Positions 56,177 to 64,000 of a stretch of DNA of 64,000 nucleotides are shown in pieces. The DNA comes from VXRJ01 sp964636705 (lineage in GTDB: Bacteria > Acidobacteriota > Vicinamibacteria > Vicinamibacterales > UBA8438), in contig CAZWUJ010000017.1 of the NCBI GenBank assembly GCA_964636705.1, positions 1-64,000 of the forward strand, given 5' to 3'. Made by a program: the position numbers and the translations under genes. The notes beneath the pieces are model-generated. The model had not been told where the DNA came from and ran no database searches. It saw nothing but the letters and a program-made list of their open reading frames with translations. Within the stretch, counting starts at the first letter, position 1. The number at the start of each line of letters is the position of its first letter.

Positions 56177-58162
56177 ATGCGATACGTCCGAAACCGATCC
56201 GACGCCCCCACAGGCTGGGTCCTGGTCCTGGTGGCCGGAATCCTGTGTGCCTCCAGCGGGCTGGCCGCCCAGGAGGAAGGGACCCAGAACGGGGAGTGGC
56301 CGAGTTATGGCGGCGACCTCGCGCATACGCGGTACTCGCCGCTCGATCTGATCGACGGCGACAACTTCAACGACCTCGAATTGGTCTGGTCCTTCCGGAC
56401 CGACAACTTCGGGTCGCGGCCGGAGTTCCTGCTTCAGGCAACGCCGCTCATGGTGGACGGCACGCTCTTCGCCACCGTGGGCACCCGGCGGGCGGCGGTC
56501 GCGCTGGATGCCGCAACCGGCGAGCTCCTCTGGTTCCACCGCTACGACGAGGGTGAACGGGGCGCCGCGGCGCCGCGGCGGCTCTCCGGACGAGGACTCG
56601 CCTACGTGGATGACGGCGGCGACGGAAAGATCTTCTACGTCACCCCCGGCTACCACCTTATCGGCCTGAACGCAAAGACCGGCCGGCGCCTCGACGACTT
56701 CGGCGCCGACGGCATCGTGGATCTCAAGACCCAGCTCGATCAGGACATCGACCTCGTGACCGGCGAGATCGGCCTGCATGCCGCACCCGTCGCGGTCGGC
56801 GACACGATCGTCATCGGCGCCGCGCACCTCCCGGGCGGCGCGCCGCCGTCGATGACCAACGTCAAGGGATACATCCGCGGCTACGACACGAGCACGGGCG
56901 ACCGGAAGTGGATCTTCCACACCATTCCGCAGGGCGACCAATTCGGCAACGACACCTGGGAAGGCGATTCGTGGCGCTACACCGGCAACACGGGCGTCTG
57001 GGCCCAGATGACGATAGACCCGGAACTGAACATGGTCTACATGCCGATCGAGATGCCGACGAACGACTACTACGGCGGACACCGGCTCGGCGACAACCTC
57101 TTCTCGGACAGCCTCGTGGCACTGGACCTCGATACCGGCGAGCGGAAGTGGCACTTCCAGATCACCCACCACGACGTCTGGGACTGGGATTTGCCCGCCG
57201 CGCCGGTTCTCGCGGATATCACGGTCGACGGCCGCGACATCAAAGCGGTGGTGCTGCCCACCAAGCAGTCGTGGCTCTTCGTCTTCGACCGCGAGACGGG
57301 CGAGCCGGTGTGGCCGATCGAGGAGCAGCCCGTTCCGCCGTCCGACATTCCCGGCGAGCGCCTCGCGCCGACCCAGCCGCACCCCACGAAACCGCCCGCC
57401 TTCGATGAGCAGGGTATCGGGCCGGACGACTTGATCGACTGGACGCCTGAACTGCGCCAGCGCGCGCTCGATGTGCTCAACCGATTCCGGTACGGGCCGT
57501 CCCTCTATACGCCGCCTTCGGTCGGTACCGCGGACGGCACATACGGCACGCTGCAGGTCCCGGCCTCGACCGGTGGCGTCAACTGGCCCGGCGGGTCGTT
57601 CGATCCGGAAACGGGGGTTTTCTACCAGTTCTCCAAGACCGAGGTAACCAACCTGGGGCTGGTCAACGACCCGGAACGGTCCGACATGAATTTCATCCGC
57701 GGCCGGCCGGAAGGGGTGAGCGCGCGTGACGACGCGCTCAACGTCGAGGGGATCCCGATCATCAAGCCGCCGTGGGGCCGCATCAGTGCGATCGACCTGA
57801 ACGCGGGCGAGATCCTCTGGCAGGTGGCCCACGGCGAGACCGCCGACAACATCCGCAACCATCGGCTGCTCGAAGGCGTGGTCGTCCCCCGGACCGGACG
57901 GCCGGGCCGCGTCGGGACGCTCGTGACAAGAACGCTGGTGGTTGCCGGTGACGGCGGCTCGTGGACCAACGAGGATGGCGAGACGGGCGCGATGCTCCGA
58001 GCCTACGACAAGGCGACCGGCGAGGAGCTGGGTCAGGTCTGGATGCCGGCCCAGCAGACCGGATCGCCGATGACGTACTCGGTCGACGGGAAGCAGTACA
58101 TCGTCGTTGCGGTAAGCGGCGGCGGCTACGGCGGCGAGTTCCTCGCGTTCGCCCTGCCATGA
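56177..58162 (+). CDS. PQQ-dependent dehydrogenase (membrane-glucose/quinate or alcohol type)
   Basis: A 661-residue exported eight-bladed quinoprotein: signal peptide (1-32, ending SGLAAQ), EWPSYGGDLAHTRYSPLD (first W motif), repeated ALDAATGELLWFHRYD-type blades, DVWDWDLPAAPVLADI, and ending GGYGGEFLAFALP. The DLPAAPVL segment recalls the family signature of glucose/quinate/shikimate dehydrogenases. No cytochrome domain or membrane anchor beyond the signal is seen. Its TGA overlaps the pntAA ATG (ATGA, 58159-58162), so synthesis is coupled to the transhydrogenase. The substrate is unclear. Confidence 0.88.
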   Translation: MRYVRNRSDAPTGWVLVLVAGILCASSGLAAQEEGTQNGEWPSYGGDLAHTRYSPLDLIDGDNFNDLELVWSFRTDNFGSRPEFLLQATPLMVDGTLFATVGTRRAAVALDAATGELLWFHRYDEGERGAAAPRRLSGRGLAYVDDGGDGKIFYVTPGYHLIGLNAKTGRRLDDFGADGIVDLKTQLDQDIDLVTGEIGLHAAPVAVGDTIVIGAAHLPGGAPPSMTNVKGYIRGYDTSTGDRKWIFHTIPQGDQFGNDTWEGDSWRYTGNTGVWAQMTIDPELNMVYMPIEMPTNDYYGGHRLGDNLFSDSLVALDLDTGERKWHFQITHHDVWDWDLPAAPVLADITVDGRDIKAVVLPTKQSWLFVFDRETGEPVWPIEEQPVPPSDIPGERLAPTQPHPTKPPAFDEQGIGPDDLIDWTPELRQRALDVLNRFRYGPSLYTPPSVGTADGTYGTLQVPASTGGVNWPGGSFDPETGVFYQFSKTEVTNLGLVNDPERSDMNFIRGRPEGVSARDDALNVEGIPIIKPPWGRISAIDLNAGEILWQVAHGETADNIRNHRLLEGVVVPRTGRPGRVGTLVTRTLVVAGDGGSWTNEDGETGAMLRAYDKATGEELGQVWMPAQQTGSPMTYSVDGKQYIVVAVSGGGYGGEFLAFALP

Positions 58163-59331
58163 TCATTGGCGTTCCCAAGGAAGCGTTTCCGGGCGAGCGG
58201 CGTGTCGCGCTAGTCCCGGGCGTTCTCGCAGGGCTTGCAAGGGCGTCGCTCGACGTCCTTGTCGAGCCGTCCGCCGGGGCCGCAGCCGGTTTTCCCGACA
58301 CCGCCTACACCGATGCCGGCGCACGGATCGCCGCGTCGCGGGAACAACTGTTCGCGGATGCCGACCTCGTGCTGCAGGTGCGCAGCCCGGGCGCGGCAGG
58401 TGACGCCGGACGGGCCGATCTGGAGCTGCTCCGCTCCGGCCAGGCAATCATCGGGCTGTCGGATCCGCTCGGCGAGCCCGCGGCCGCGCAGGCGGTAGCC
58501 GAACGGGGCGCCGTTGCGTTCTCGATGGAGTTGATCCCGCGCATCACGCGGGCGCAGAGTATGGACGCCCTGTCGTCGATGGCGACGATCGCCGGCTACA
58601 AGGCGGTGCTGCTCGCCGCCGCCGCGCTTCCGCGGATGTTCCCGATGATGATGACCGCAGCCGGCACCGTCGCCCCGGCCAGAGTCTTCGTCGTCGGCGC
58701 TGGCGTCGCGGGGCTCCAGGCCATCGCCTCGGCCCGGCGGCTCGGGGCGCGCGTTGAAGCGTACGATGTCCGTCCCGCCGTCAAGGAACAGGTCGAGAGC
58801 CTCGGCGCATCCTTCGTCGAGCTGCCGCTCGAGACCGAGGGAGCCGAAGACGCTGGCGGCTACGCCAAGGCGCAGGACGAATCGTTCTACCAGCGGCAGC
58901 GGGAGACGATGGCGCGTGTCGTCGCAGCGAGCGACGTCGTGATTACCACCGCCCTGATCCCCGGCAAGACAGCGCCGATCCTCGTAACGGCCGACGCCGT
59001 CGCGGGTATGGCGCCCGGCTCGGTGGTCGTGGACCTGGCGGCAGAGCGGGGCGGCAACTGCGAGCCGACCCGGGGAGACGAGACGGTGGTGACCGGCAAC
59101 GGCGTCACAATCCTCGGTCCGACCAACCTGCCGTCCACCGTGCCCTACCACGCGTCGCAGATGTACGCGAAGAACATCTCGACGCTCCTGCTGCACTTGG
59201 TGAAAGACGGCACGCTCGCCCTCGACATGGACGACGAGATCACCGCCGGCACTCTCGTGTCGCGCGACGGCGCGGTCGTCCACCCGCGCATCCGCGAGCT
59301 GCTCGACACGCCCGCATCGACCGGAGAGTAA
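58159..59331 (+). CDS. pntAA: NAD(P) transhydrogenase alpha subunit, NAD(H)-binding part
   Basis: A 390-residue domain I protein of proton-translocating transhydrogenase, starting MIIGVPKEAFPGERRVALVPG. Other features: the RxxQxxDALSSMATIAGYKAV-like segment (ITRAQSMDALSSMATIAGYKAV in two pieces), the Rossmann fold FVVGAGVAGLQAIASARRLGA, and the mobile loop QDESFYQRQRETM, with ALIPGKTAPILV. The enzyme reduces NADP+ with NADH using the proton gradient. It is split from the membrane part (pntAB), as in Rhodospirillum. The start overlaps the quinoprotein stop. Confidence 0.94.
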   Translation: MIIGVPKEAFPGERRVALVPGVLAGLARASLDVLVEPSAGAAAGFPDTAYTDAGARIAASREQLFADADLVLQVRSPGAAGDAGRADLELLRSGQAIIGLSDPLGEPAAAQAVAERGAVAFSMELIPRITRAQSMDALSSMATIAGYKAVLLAAAALPRMFPMMMTAAGTVAPARVFVVGAGVAGLQAIASARRLGARVEAYDVRPAVKEQVESLGASFVELPLETEGAEDAGGYAKAQDESFYQRQRETMARVVAASDVVITTALIPGKTAPILVTADAVAGMAPGSVVVDLAAERGGNCEPTRGDETVVTGNGVTILGPTNLPSTVPYHASQMYAKNISTLLLHLVKDGTLALDMDDEITAGTLVSRDGAVVHPRIRELLDTPASTGE

Positions 59332-59333
59332 GC

Positions 59334-59612
59334 ATGGACGTTCTCATTCCGCTCCTTACAATCTTCATGCTGGCCGTCTTCGTCGGCTTCGAGATCATCA
59401 CGAAGGTTCCGCCGCTCCTGCACACCCCCCTGATGTCGGGCAGCAACGCGATCTCCGGCATCACGATCATCGGCGCGTTGCTATCGGTCGCATCCGGCAA
59501 CGAGATGGCGCGAATGCTCGGCTTCGCGGCGCTGGTGATCGCTACCATCAACGTCGTAGGCGGCTTCCTGGTGACCAACCGGATGCTCGGCATGTTCCGC
59601 AAGAAGGACTGA
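59334..59612 (+). CDS. pntAB: NAD(P) transhydrogenase alpha subunit, membrane part
   Basis: A 92-residue membrane subunit with three hydrophobic helices, including FMLAVFVGFEIITKVPPLLHTPLMSGSNAISGI, the conserved region of transhydrogenase domain II. It begins 2 bases after the pntAA stop, and pntB follows 19 bases downstream, forming a three-gene operon. Confidence 0.93.
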   Translation: MDVLIPLLTIFMLAVFVGFEIITKVPPLLHTPLMSGSNAISGITIIGALLSVASGNEMARMLGFAALVIATINVVGGFLVTNRMLGMFRKKD

Positions 59613-59631
59613 CGTTCGAGACCAGAACACC

Positions 59632-61044
59632 GTGGACAGCACCTTCATCAACCTCATCTACCTGTTCGCCTCGGTCCTCTTCATTCTGGGGATCCGGGGG
59701 CTGACCCATCCGCGCACCGCGGTCCGTGGCAACCTCCTGGGCGCCACCGGGATGCTCCTTGCGGTCGTGGCGACCCTGCTGGACCGGGAGATCTTCGGCG
59801 CCGGCACCGACGCCTTCCTTTGGATCGTGGCCGGCATCGGGCTGGGCGCGGCCATCGGCGCCACCCTCGCGCTCCGTATCGCGATGACCGCGATGCCGGA
59901 AATGGTGGCGCTGCTCAACGCGTTCGGTGGCGGCGCGTCCGCGCTGGTCGCTGGCGCGGTGCTGGTGAGCGAGTCGGACCCGGCCGCCCAGACGACCGTC
60001 GCCACCGTGGCCTCCGGTCTGATCGGATCGGTCACCTTCTGGGGCAGCCTCGTCGCCTTCGACAAGCTGCGTGGCCTCCTGCTGCCCGACCAGCCGGTGG
60101 TCTTCCCCGGCCAACAGGTGCTGAACGGCGTCCTCGGCCTGGCCGCCCTCGGGTGCGGAGCGTTCGTGGTGGCGGATGCCGGGATTGGTGGTCTCAGTCC
60201 CGTCGGTTACTACGTCGCGCTCGTGGCGGTCGCGTCGGTCCTGGGCGTGCTGCTGACGATTCCGATCGGCGGCGCCGACATGCCGGTCGCCATCGCGCTA
60301 CTGAATTCCTATTCGGGCCTCGCCGCCGCCTCGACCGGCTTTGTGCTGAACAACAACATCCTGATCATCACGGGCTCGCTCGTCGGCGCCTCCGGACTCA
60401 TCCTGACCCGGATCATGTGCAAGGCAATGAACCGGTCGCTGGTCAACGTGCTCATCGGCGCCATCGCGGAAGGGGAGACGTCCTCCGCCGATGCTGACGC
60501 GGTGTACGCCGGCCGGGTGAAGAGCACGTCCGCCGAAGAGGTGGCGATGCTGTTCGACGGCGCGCGCCGCGCCGTGATCGTTCCGGGCTACGGCCTCGCG
60601 GTGTCGCAGGCGCAGCACCAGGTGCGCGACCTCGCCAACCTCCTCGAGGAGCGCGGGGTCGAGGTGGAATACGCCATACATCCGGTCGCCGGCCGGATGC
60701 CCGGCCACATGAACGTGCTGCTGGCCGAAGCGGACGTCGACTACGACAAGCTGAAGGAGATGGACGAGATCAATCCATCGTTCGAACAAACGGACGTCAG
60801 CATCGTGATCGGCGCCAACGACATCGTCAATCCGGTCGCCCGGACCGACCCGAAGAGCCCCATCGCGGGCATGCCTATTCTGAACGTCGATCAGTCGCGC
60901 ACGGTCATAGTCATCAAGCGGAGCCTCTCCCCCGGTTTCGCGGGCATCCCCAATCCGCTCTTCGCCGCCGACAACGCGCTGATGTTCTTCGGCGACGGCA
61001 AGAAGGCGATGCTCGACCTCATCGCGGCCGTCAAGGAATCGTAG
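59632..61044 (+). CDS. pntB: NAD(P) transhydrogenase beta subunit
   Basis: A 470-residue subunit: about nine membrane helices of domain II (FINLIYLFASVLFILGIRGL, TAMPEMVALLNAFGGGASALVAGA, IALLNSYSGLAAASTGFVLNN) followed by the NADP(H)-binding domain III (about 290-470) with VIVPGYGLAVSQAQHQVRDL, HPVAGRMPGHMNVLLAEADV, VSIVIGANDIVNPVA and LFFADN-like LFAADNALMFFGD. The start is GTG at 59632. With pntAA and pntAB it makes NADPH for biosynthesis. Confidence 0.95.
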   Translation: MDSTFINLIYLFASVLFILGIRGLTHPRTAVRGNLLGATGMLLAVVATLLDREIFGAGTDAFLWIVAGIGLGAAIGATLALRIAMTAMPEMVALLNAFGGGASALVAGAVLVSESDPAAQTTVATVASGLIGSVTFWGSLVAFDKLRGLLLPDQPVVFPGQQVLNGVLGLAALGCGAFVVADAGIGGLSPVGYYVALVAVASVLGVLLTIPIGGADMPVAIALLNSYSGLAAASTGFVLNNNILIITGSLVGASGLILTRIMCKAMNRSLVNVLIGAIAEGETSSADADAVYAGRVKSTSAEEVAMLFDGARRAVIVPGYGLAVSQAQHQVRDLANLLEERGVEVEYAIHPVAGRMPGHMNVLLAEADVDYDKLKEMDEINPSFEQTDVSIVIGANDIVNPVARTDPKSPIAGMPILNVDQSRTVIVIKRSLSPGFAGIPNPLFAADNALMFFGDGKKAMLDLIAAVKES

Positions 61045-61133
61045 CGGCCCGTCTAGCTGGAACGGACTTGTCCCTGATGCGTGAGGGGGCGGGTAGACTT
61101 GTCACCGACCGGCAACGTCGCAGGAGGTTCCCG

Positions 61134-62237
61134 ATGCACCTGGTTCCACGCCTCGCCACGGCACTCGCCCTTACCTGTCTCGTCTGGTTCGTCGCGGCCG
61201 ACGTCAACGTCATCACGCAGTCGTCGACCACCAATCCGTACCGCGCTACCTATGGTTGGGAACAACTGCCGGAGGGACGGGTCCTCGGCACCGTGAGCGG
61301 CGTCTTTCCCGATCCGGACGGCCAGCACCTCTGGATCCTCGACCGGTGCGGGGCGAACGAGTGCGCCGGCACCGACATCGCGCCGATCCTGAAGTTCGAT
61401 CTCGACGGCAACCTGGTCGACAGCTTCGGCGCCGGCCTGTTCGCTTTCCCGCACGGCTTCTTTCTCGATCATGAGGGATTCCTCTGGGTGACCGAGGGGG
61501 GCTCGCACGGCGATTCACGCGCCGTGGCGGGCGAAGCGATGGGAATAGGACATCAGGTACTGAAACTGAATCAGCAGGGAGACGTCGTGATGCGCCTGGG
61601 CGAGGCCGGTGTCTGGGGCGATGGCCCGAATCACTTCAACGGCCCGTCCGGCGTGGTCGTCGCCCCCAACGGCGACATCTGGGTCTCCGATGGCCACCGG
61701 GGCGGCAACAACCGGATCGTGAAGTTCTCGGCCGACGGCACGTTCCTGCTGGAAGTGGGCGGCGGCGTCGGCTCGGAGAGCAAGGAAGCGGCCCGCTTCT
61801 CGGATCCGCACGACATCAAGATGGACTCCCAGGGCCGCGTTTACGTCGCCGACCGCGGCAACAGCCGGATACAGGTGTTCAACCAGGAAGGCGAACTGCT
61901 CTATATCTGGACCCACTACGGCAAGCCGAGCGGACTGTTCATCGACCGCACCGACATCCTCTACGCAGGCGACGGTCTGTCCGGCATGGTCCGGGCCGGC
62001 CCGCCGGACAACTGGCGCAGCAATCTGGGTTGGGAGAAGGGGATCCGGATCGGCGACCTCAAGACCGAGCAGGCGTGGGTGACCCACTTCATCCCGCAGC
62101 ACGACGAGGACGTGGGCGCCGGCATCGAGTTCCTCGGCGTCGACTTCGACGGAAACATCTACGCGGGCGAGGTAAGCCGCCGCCGCCTGGTCCGCTACGT
62201 CCCGCACCGCCCGTCGGAGCTGTTCCGCACGCAGTAG
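61134..62237 (+). CDS. secreted PAL-like (peptidyl-hydroxyglycine lyase-like) beta-propeller
   Basis: A 367-residue exported six-bladed NHL-type propeller with an N-terminal signal segment. Blade order closely resembles peptidyl-alpha-hydroxyglycine alpha-amidating lyase: FAFPHGFFLDHEGFLWVTE (His107), GHQVLKLNQQGDVVMRLGE, NGPSGVVVAPNGDIWVSDGH, NNRIVKFSADG, RFSDPHDIKMDSQGRVYVADR (His226). In animal PAL the segment equivalent to DGHRGGNNRI has a catalytic Tyr; here it is His188, and I do not see the third zinc His near the C-terminus. So it may be a lyase with an altered site or a non-catalytic propeller. GGAGG precedes the ATG at 61134; fpg follows 5 bases after the stop. Confidence 0.75.
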   Translation: MHLVPRLATALALTCLVWFVAADVNVITQSSTTNPYRATYGWEQLPEGRVLGTVSGVFPDPDGQHLWILDRCGANECAGTDIAPILKFDLDGNLVDSFGAGLFAFPHGFFLDHEGFLWVTEGGSHGDSRAVAGEAMGIGHQVLKLNQQGDVVMRLGEAGVWGDGPNHFNGPSGVVVAPNGDIWVSDGHRGGNNRIVKFSADGTFLLEVGGGVGSESKEAARFSDPHDIKMDSQGRVYVADRGNSRIQVFNQEGELLYIWTHYGKPSGLFIDRTDILYAGDGLSGMVRAGPPDNWRSNLGWEKGIRIGDLKTEQAWVTHFIPQHDEDVGAGIEFLGVDFDGNIYAGEVSRRRLVRYVPHRPSELFRTQ

Positions 62238-62242
62238 GGAAC

Positions 62243-63079
62243 GTGCCGGAGCTGCCGGAGGTAGAGCGCGGACGCAAACTCGCGGAAGCCGTGGCGGTCG
62301 GGCGCCGCATCAAAACGGTTGCGTGCGCCGAGGACCCGATCGTCTTCGCCGGAGTCGCCAACCGACAGTGGCGCCGGGGGCTCGAAGGCAAGCGAGTGGT
62401 GGCGGCCCGCCGGTGGGGCAAGCAACTCTGGCTGGAGCTGGATGCGCCGCCGCATCCGCTGTTCCACTTCGGAATGGCCGGCGGATTCAAGACACCCGCG
62501 TCCGTTCCGCTGCAGCTCAAGTCGGGACCGCGCGAGGATGCGTCGGTCTGGCCCCCACGGTTCGTGAAGATCCGGCTGCGGCTCGACGACGGCGGGGAGC
62601 TCGCCATGACCGACGGCCGGCGGCTCGGGCGCCTGCTGCTGCGCGAGAATCCGGAGCAGGAGCCGCCGGTGTCGAAGCTCGGTTTCGATCCGTTCCTCGC
62701 CATGCCGGCACCAGCGCGGTTCTCCGCGCTGGTCCGAGCCCGCAGCGGGATCGTCAAGTCGCTTCTGCTCGATCAGTCCTTCGCGGCCGGGGTGGGCAAC
62801 TGGATCGCGGACGAGGCGCTCTTCCAGGCCGGGATCGATCCCCGGCGGCGCGCCTCTTCGCTTACGGACACGGAAGCTCGGCGGCTGCGGGCCAGACTTC
62901 GCTCGATCGTCAGGCGCGCGGTGGAGGCCAATGCGGACGATTCCTTGTACCCCCGCACCTGGCTGTTCCACCGCCGCTGGGGAAGGCGGGATGACGCCCG
63001 TACGACGCGCGGCGAGCCGATCGAGCACCTGACGATCGGCGGGCGCACGACGGCTTGGGTCCCACGGCGCCAAGGCTGA
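62243..63079 (+). CDS. formamidopyrimidine-DNA glycosylase family protein, zinc-finger-less
   Basis: A 278-residue Fpg/Nei enzyme. It starts PELPEVERG after a GTG (62243), which provides the catalytic Pro2 and Glu3, and has the beta-hairpin Lys in RRWGKQLWLEL and HFGMAGGF. The H2TH region contains SLLLDQSFAAGVGNWIADEALFQAGIDP, which resembles the GNWIADE form of plant and fungal Fpg rather than the bacterial GNIYADE. The usual C-terminal CxxC...CxxC zinc finger is absent (IEHLTIGGRTTAWVPRRQG instead), so this is the zincless-finger subfamily. It would excise oxidised bases. Confidence 0.82.
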   Translation: MPELPEVERGRKLAEAVAVGRRIKTVACAEDPIVFAGVANRQWRRGLEGKRVVAARRWGKQLWLELDAPPHPLFHFGMAGGFKTPASVPLQLKSGPREDASVWPPRFVKIRLRLDDGGELAMTDGRRLGRLLLRENPEQEPPVSKLGFDPFLAMPAPARFSALVRARSGIVKSLLLDQSFAAGVGNWIADEALFQAGIDPRRRASSLTDTEARRLRARLRSIVRRAVEANADDSLYPRTWLFHRRWGRRDDARTTRGEPIEHLTIGGRTTAWVPRRQG

Positions 63080-63111
63080 TAAGATGCGGTGACGCTTGCG
63101 GAGGCCGACAG

Positions 63112-64000
63112 ATGAGAACCAGCGCATTCAGGGCACGACTCGGCATGCTGGCGGCCGCGGCTGCTGTCGCGGTCGCTCTCCCGACGGGGGCGGTCGCCCA
63201 GGACAACACCGTCACCTTCACGAAGCACGTGGCGCCCATCCTGCAGCAGAACTGCCAGGTGTGCCACCGGGCGGGCGAAATCGGGCCGATGTCGCTAATG
63301 AACTACAGCGAGGTCCGGCCATGGGGTCGGTCGATCCGCCAGAAGGTGGCGGACCGCGAGATGCCGCCGTACCAGTACGATCTGGATGTCGGCATTCAGG
63401 CCCTGCAGTACGACCCGCGCCTTTCCGTCGAAGAGATCGCGACCATCGTCGCCTGGGTGGATGGCGGCATGGTCGAGGGTGATCCGGCCGACATGCCACC
63501 GCCGGTCGAGTGGCCGCCGCGGGGCGAGTGGCGCCTCGCGGAACAGTTCGGCCAGCCCGACCTCATCGTTCCGGCGAAGCCGTACACCGTCACGGCCGAA
63601 GGCTCGGACCTCTGGTGGGAGCCGCTGGCCGATGTTCCGCTGGACGAAGACCGGTACATCAAGGCCATCGAAGTCAAGCCGTCGGTGGAAGGCCGCCATG
63701 TCGTCCATCACGCCAATACGAGTCTGTACCTGCGCAACGCGGACGGCGAACTGGAGATGCAGGGCCGCGGACGCTTTACGGAGTACGCCAGCGGCAAGCT
63801 CGGCGAGATCGTCCCGGAGGGCGCGGGTCGGCTATTGCCCGCGAACTCGGTGGTCCGTTGGAGCATCCACTACTACCCGATGGGGGAAGTGGTGGAGAAC
63901 GAAGTGACGGAACTCGCCTTCTGGTTCCACCCGAAGGGCTACGAGCCCGAGTACATCCAGGACCTGGGCCGCTACAACCTGGTGGGCGATCTGGCCATTC
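63112..64000 (+). CDS. secreted cytochrome c / copper monooxygenase-like protein, copy 3 (partial)
   Basis: The first ~296 residues of a third, divergent paralogue of the proteins at 33449 and 36258; the window ends inside it. Signal peptide (1-29, ending GAVAQ), heme site CQVCH, then LMNYSEVRPWGRSIRQKVADREMPPY, which matches the MSFMDYAETRPWAR region of the others. The HH copper pair is present (VVHHANTSLYL), but the equivalent of MHYH reads IHYYPMG, so one His is Tyr. It follows the PAL-like and fpg genes, in the same direction. Confidence 0.8.
   Translation, partial: MRTSAFRARLGMLAAAAAVAVALPTGAVAQDNTVTFTKHVAPILQQNCQVCHRAGEIGPMSLMNYSEVRPWGRSIRQKVADREMPPYQYDLDVGIQALQYDPRLSVEEIATIVAWVDGGMVEGDPADMPPPVEWPPRGEWRLAEQFGQPDLIVPAKPYTVTAEGSDLWWEPLADVPLDEDRYIKAIEVKPSVEGRHVVHHANTSLYLRNADGELEMQGRGRFTEYASGKLGEIVPEGAGRLLPANSVVRWSIHYYPMGEVVENEVTELAFWFHPKGYEPEYIQDLGRYNLVGDLAI

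Overview
The window is a GC-rich bacterial chromosome segment (about two thirds G+C by eye), densely coded, with about fifty genes. The genes include Oar-type TonB-dependent receptors with carboxypeptidase-regulatory domains, many secreted PQQ/beta-propeller proteins, a GldA/GldFG-type ABC system, a zinc-finger-less Fpg and fused cytochrome c/copper monooxygenase proteins. This mix suggests an Acidobacteriota-like heterotroph, perhaps Vicinamibacteria. That placement is inference; no rRNA is present. The first ~52 bases are AT-rich and palindromic and break a truncated E2 acyltransferase gene, so the left edge looks like a contig end or chimeric join.

Layout: 1-5.8 kb holds the E2 remnant, a small lipoprotein, a lectin-like secreted protein, a large TonB-dependent receptor, then tRNA-Ser(GCT) flanked by an integrase tail and a decayed DUF4143 gene (a relic of an integrated element). 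5.8-17.5 kb is mostly minus strand: M24 peptidase, sorbosone-dehydrogenase-like quinoprotein, a DUF5916 outer-membrane fusion protein, a LysR regulator, and a compact TonB receptor / beta-helix protein / lipoprotein operon. 17.8-22.2 kb carries the leucine pathway as convergent leuA-leuB and leuC-leuD blocks. 22.2-27.2 kb is a GldFG/GldA ABC operon with two exported proteins. 27.3-33.3 kb is the lexA-imuA-imuB-dnaE2 SOS mutagenesis operon, with palindromic repeats inserted in frame into dnaE2.

33.4-38.9 kb is a tandem duplication of a two-gene unit: a secreted cytochrome c/PHM-like copper monooxygenase, a conserved intrinsic terminator, and a DUF2911-like secreted protein. A third monooxygenase paralogue runs off the right end (63.1 kb), close to a gene resembling peptidyl-hydroxyglycine lyase (PAL). 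PHM-like and PAL-like halves of peptide amidation chemistry therefore lie in one neighbourhood, which is the most intriguing feature here. 39.1-41.9 kb has an efflux adaptor and ATPase without a permease, and a stand-alone 5'-3' exonuclease. 42-52.4 kb is mainly core functions (rpoD, ppk1, ahcY, a DEAD-box helicase) plus DinB, TauD-like and DASS transporter genes. 52.4-63.1 kb has two quinoproteins, a vapBC module with an evident operator, a Tat-exported esterase, the pntAA-pntAB-pntB transhydrogenase translationally coupled to a quinoprotein, the PAL-like propeller and fpg.

Two families of short hairpin repeats are visible: an 18-bp GCCGG(N)nCCGGC palindrome with a GCACCA tail (intergenic and inside dnaE2), and a three-hairpin unit upstream of ahcY.
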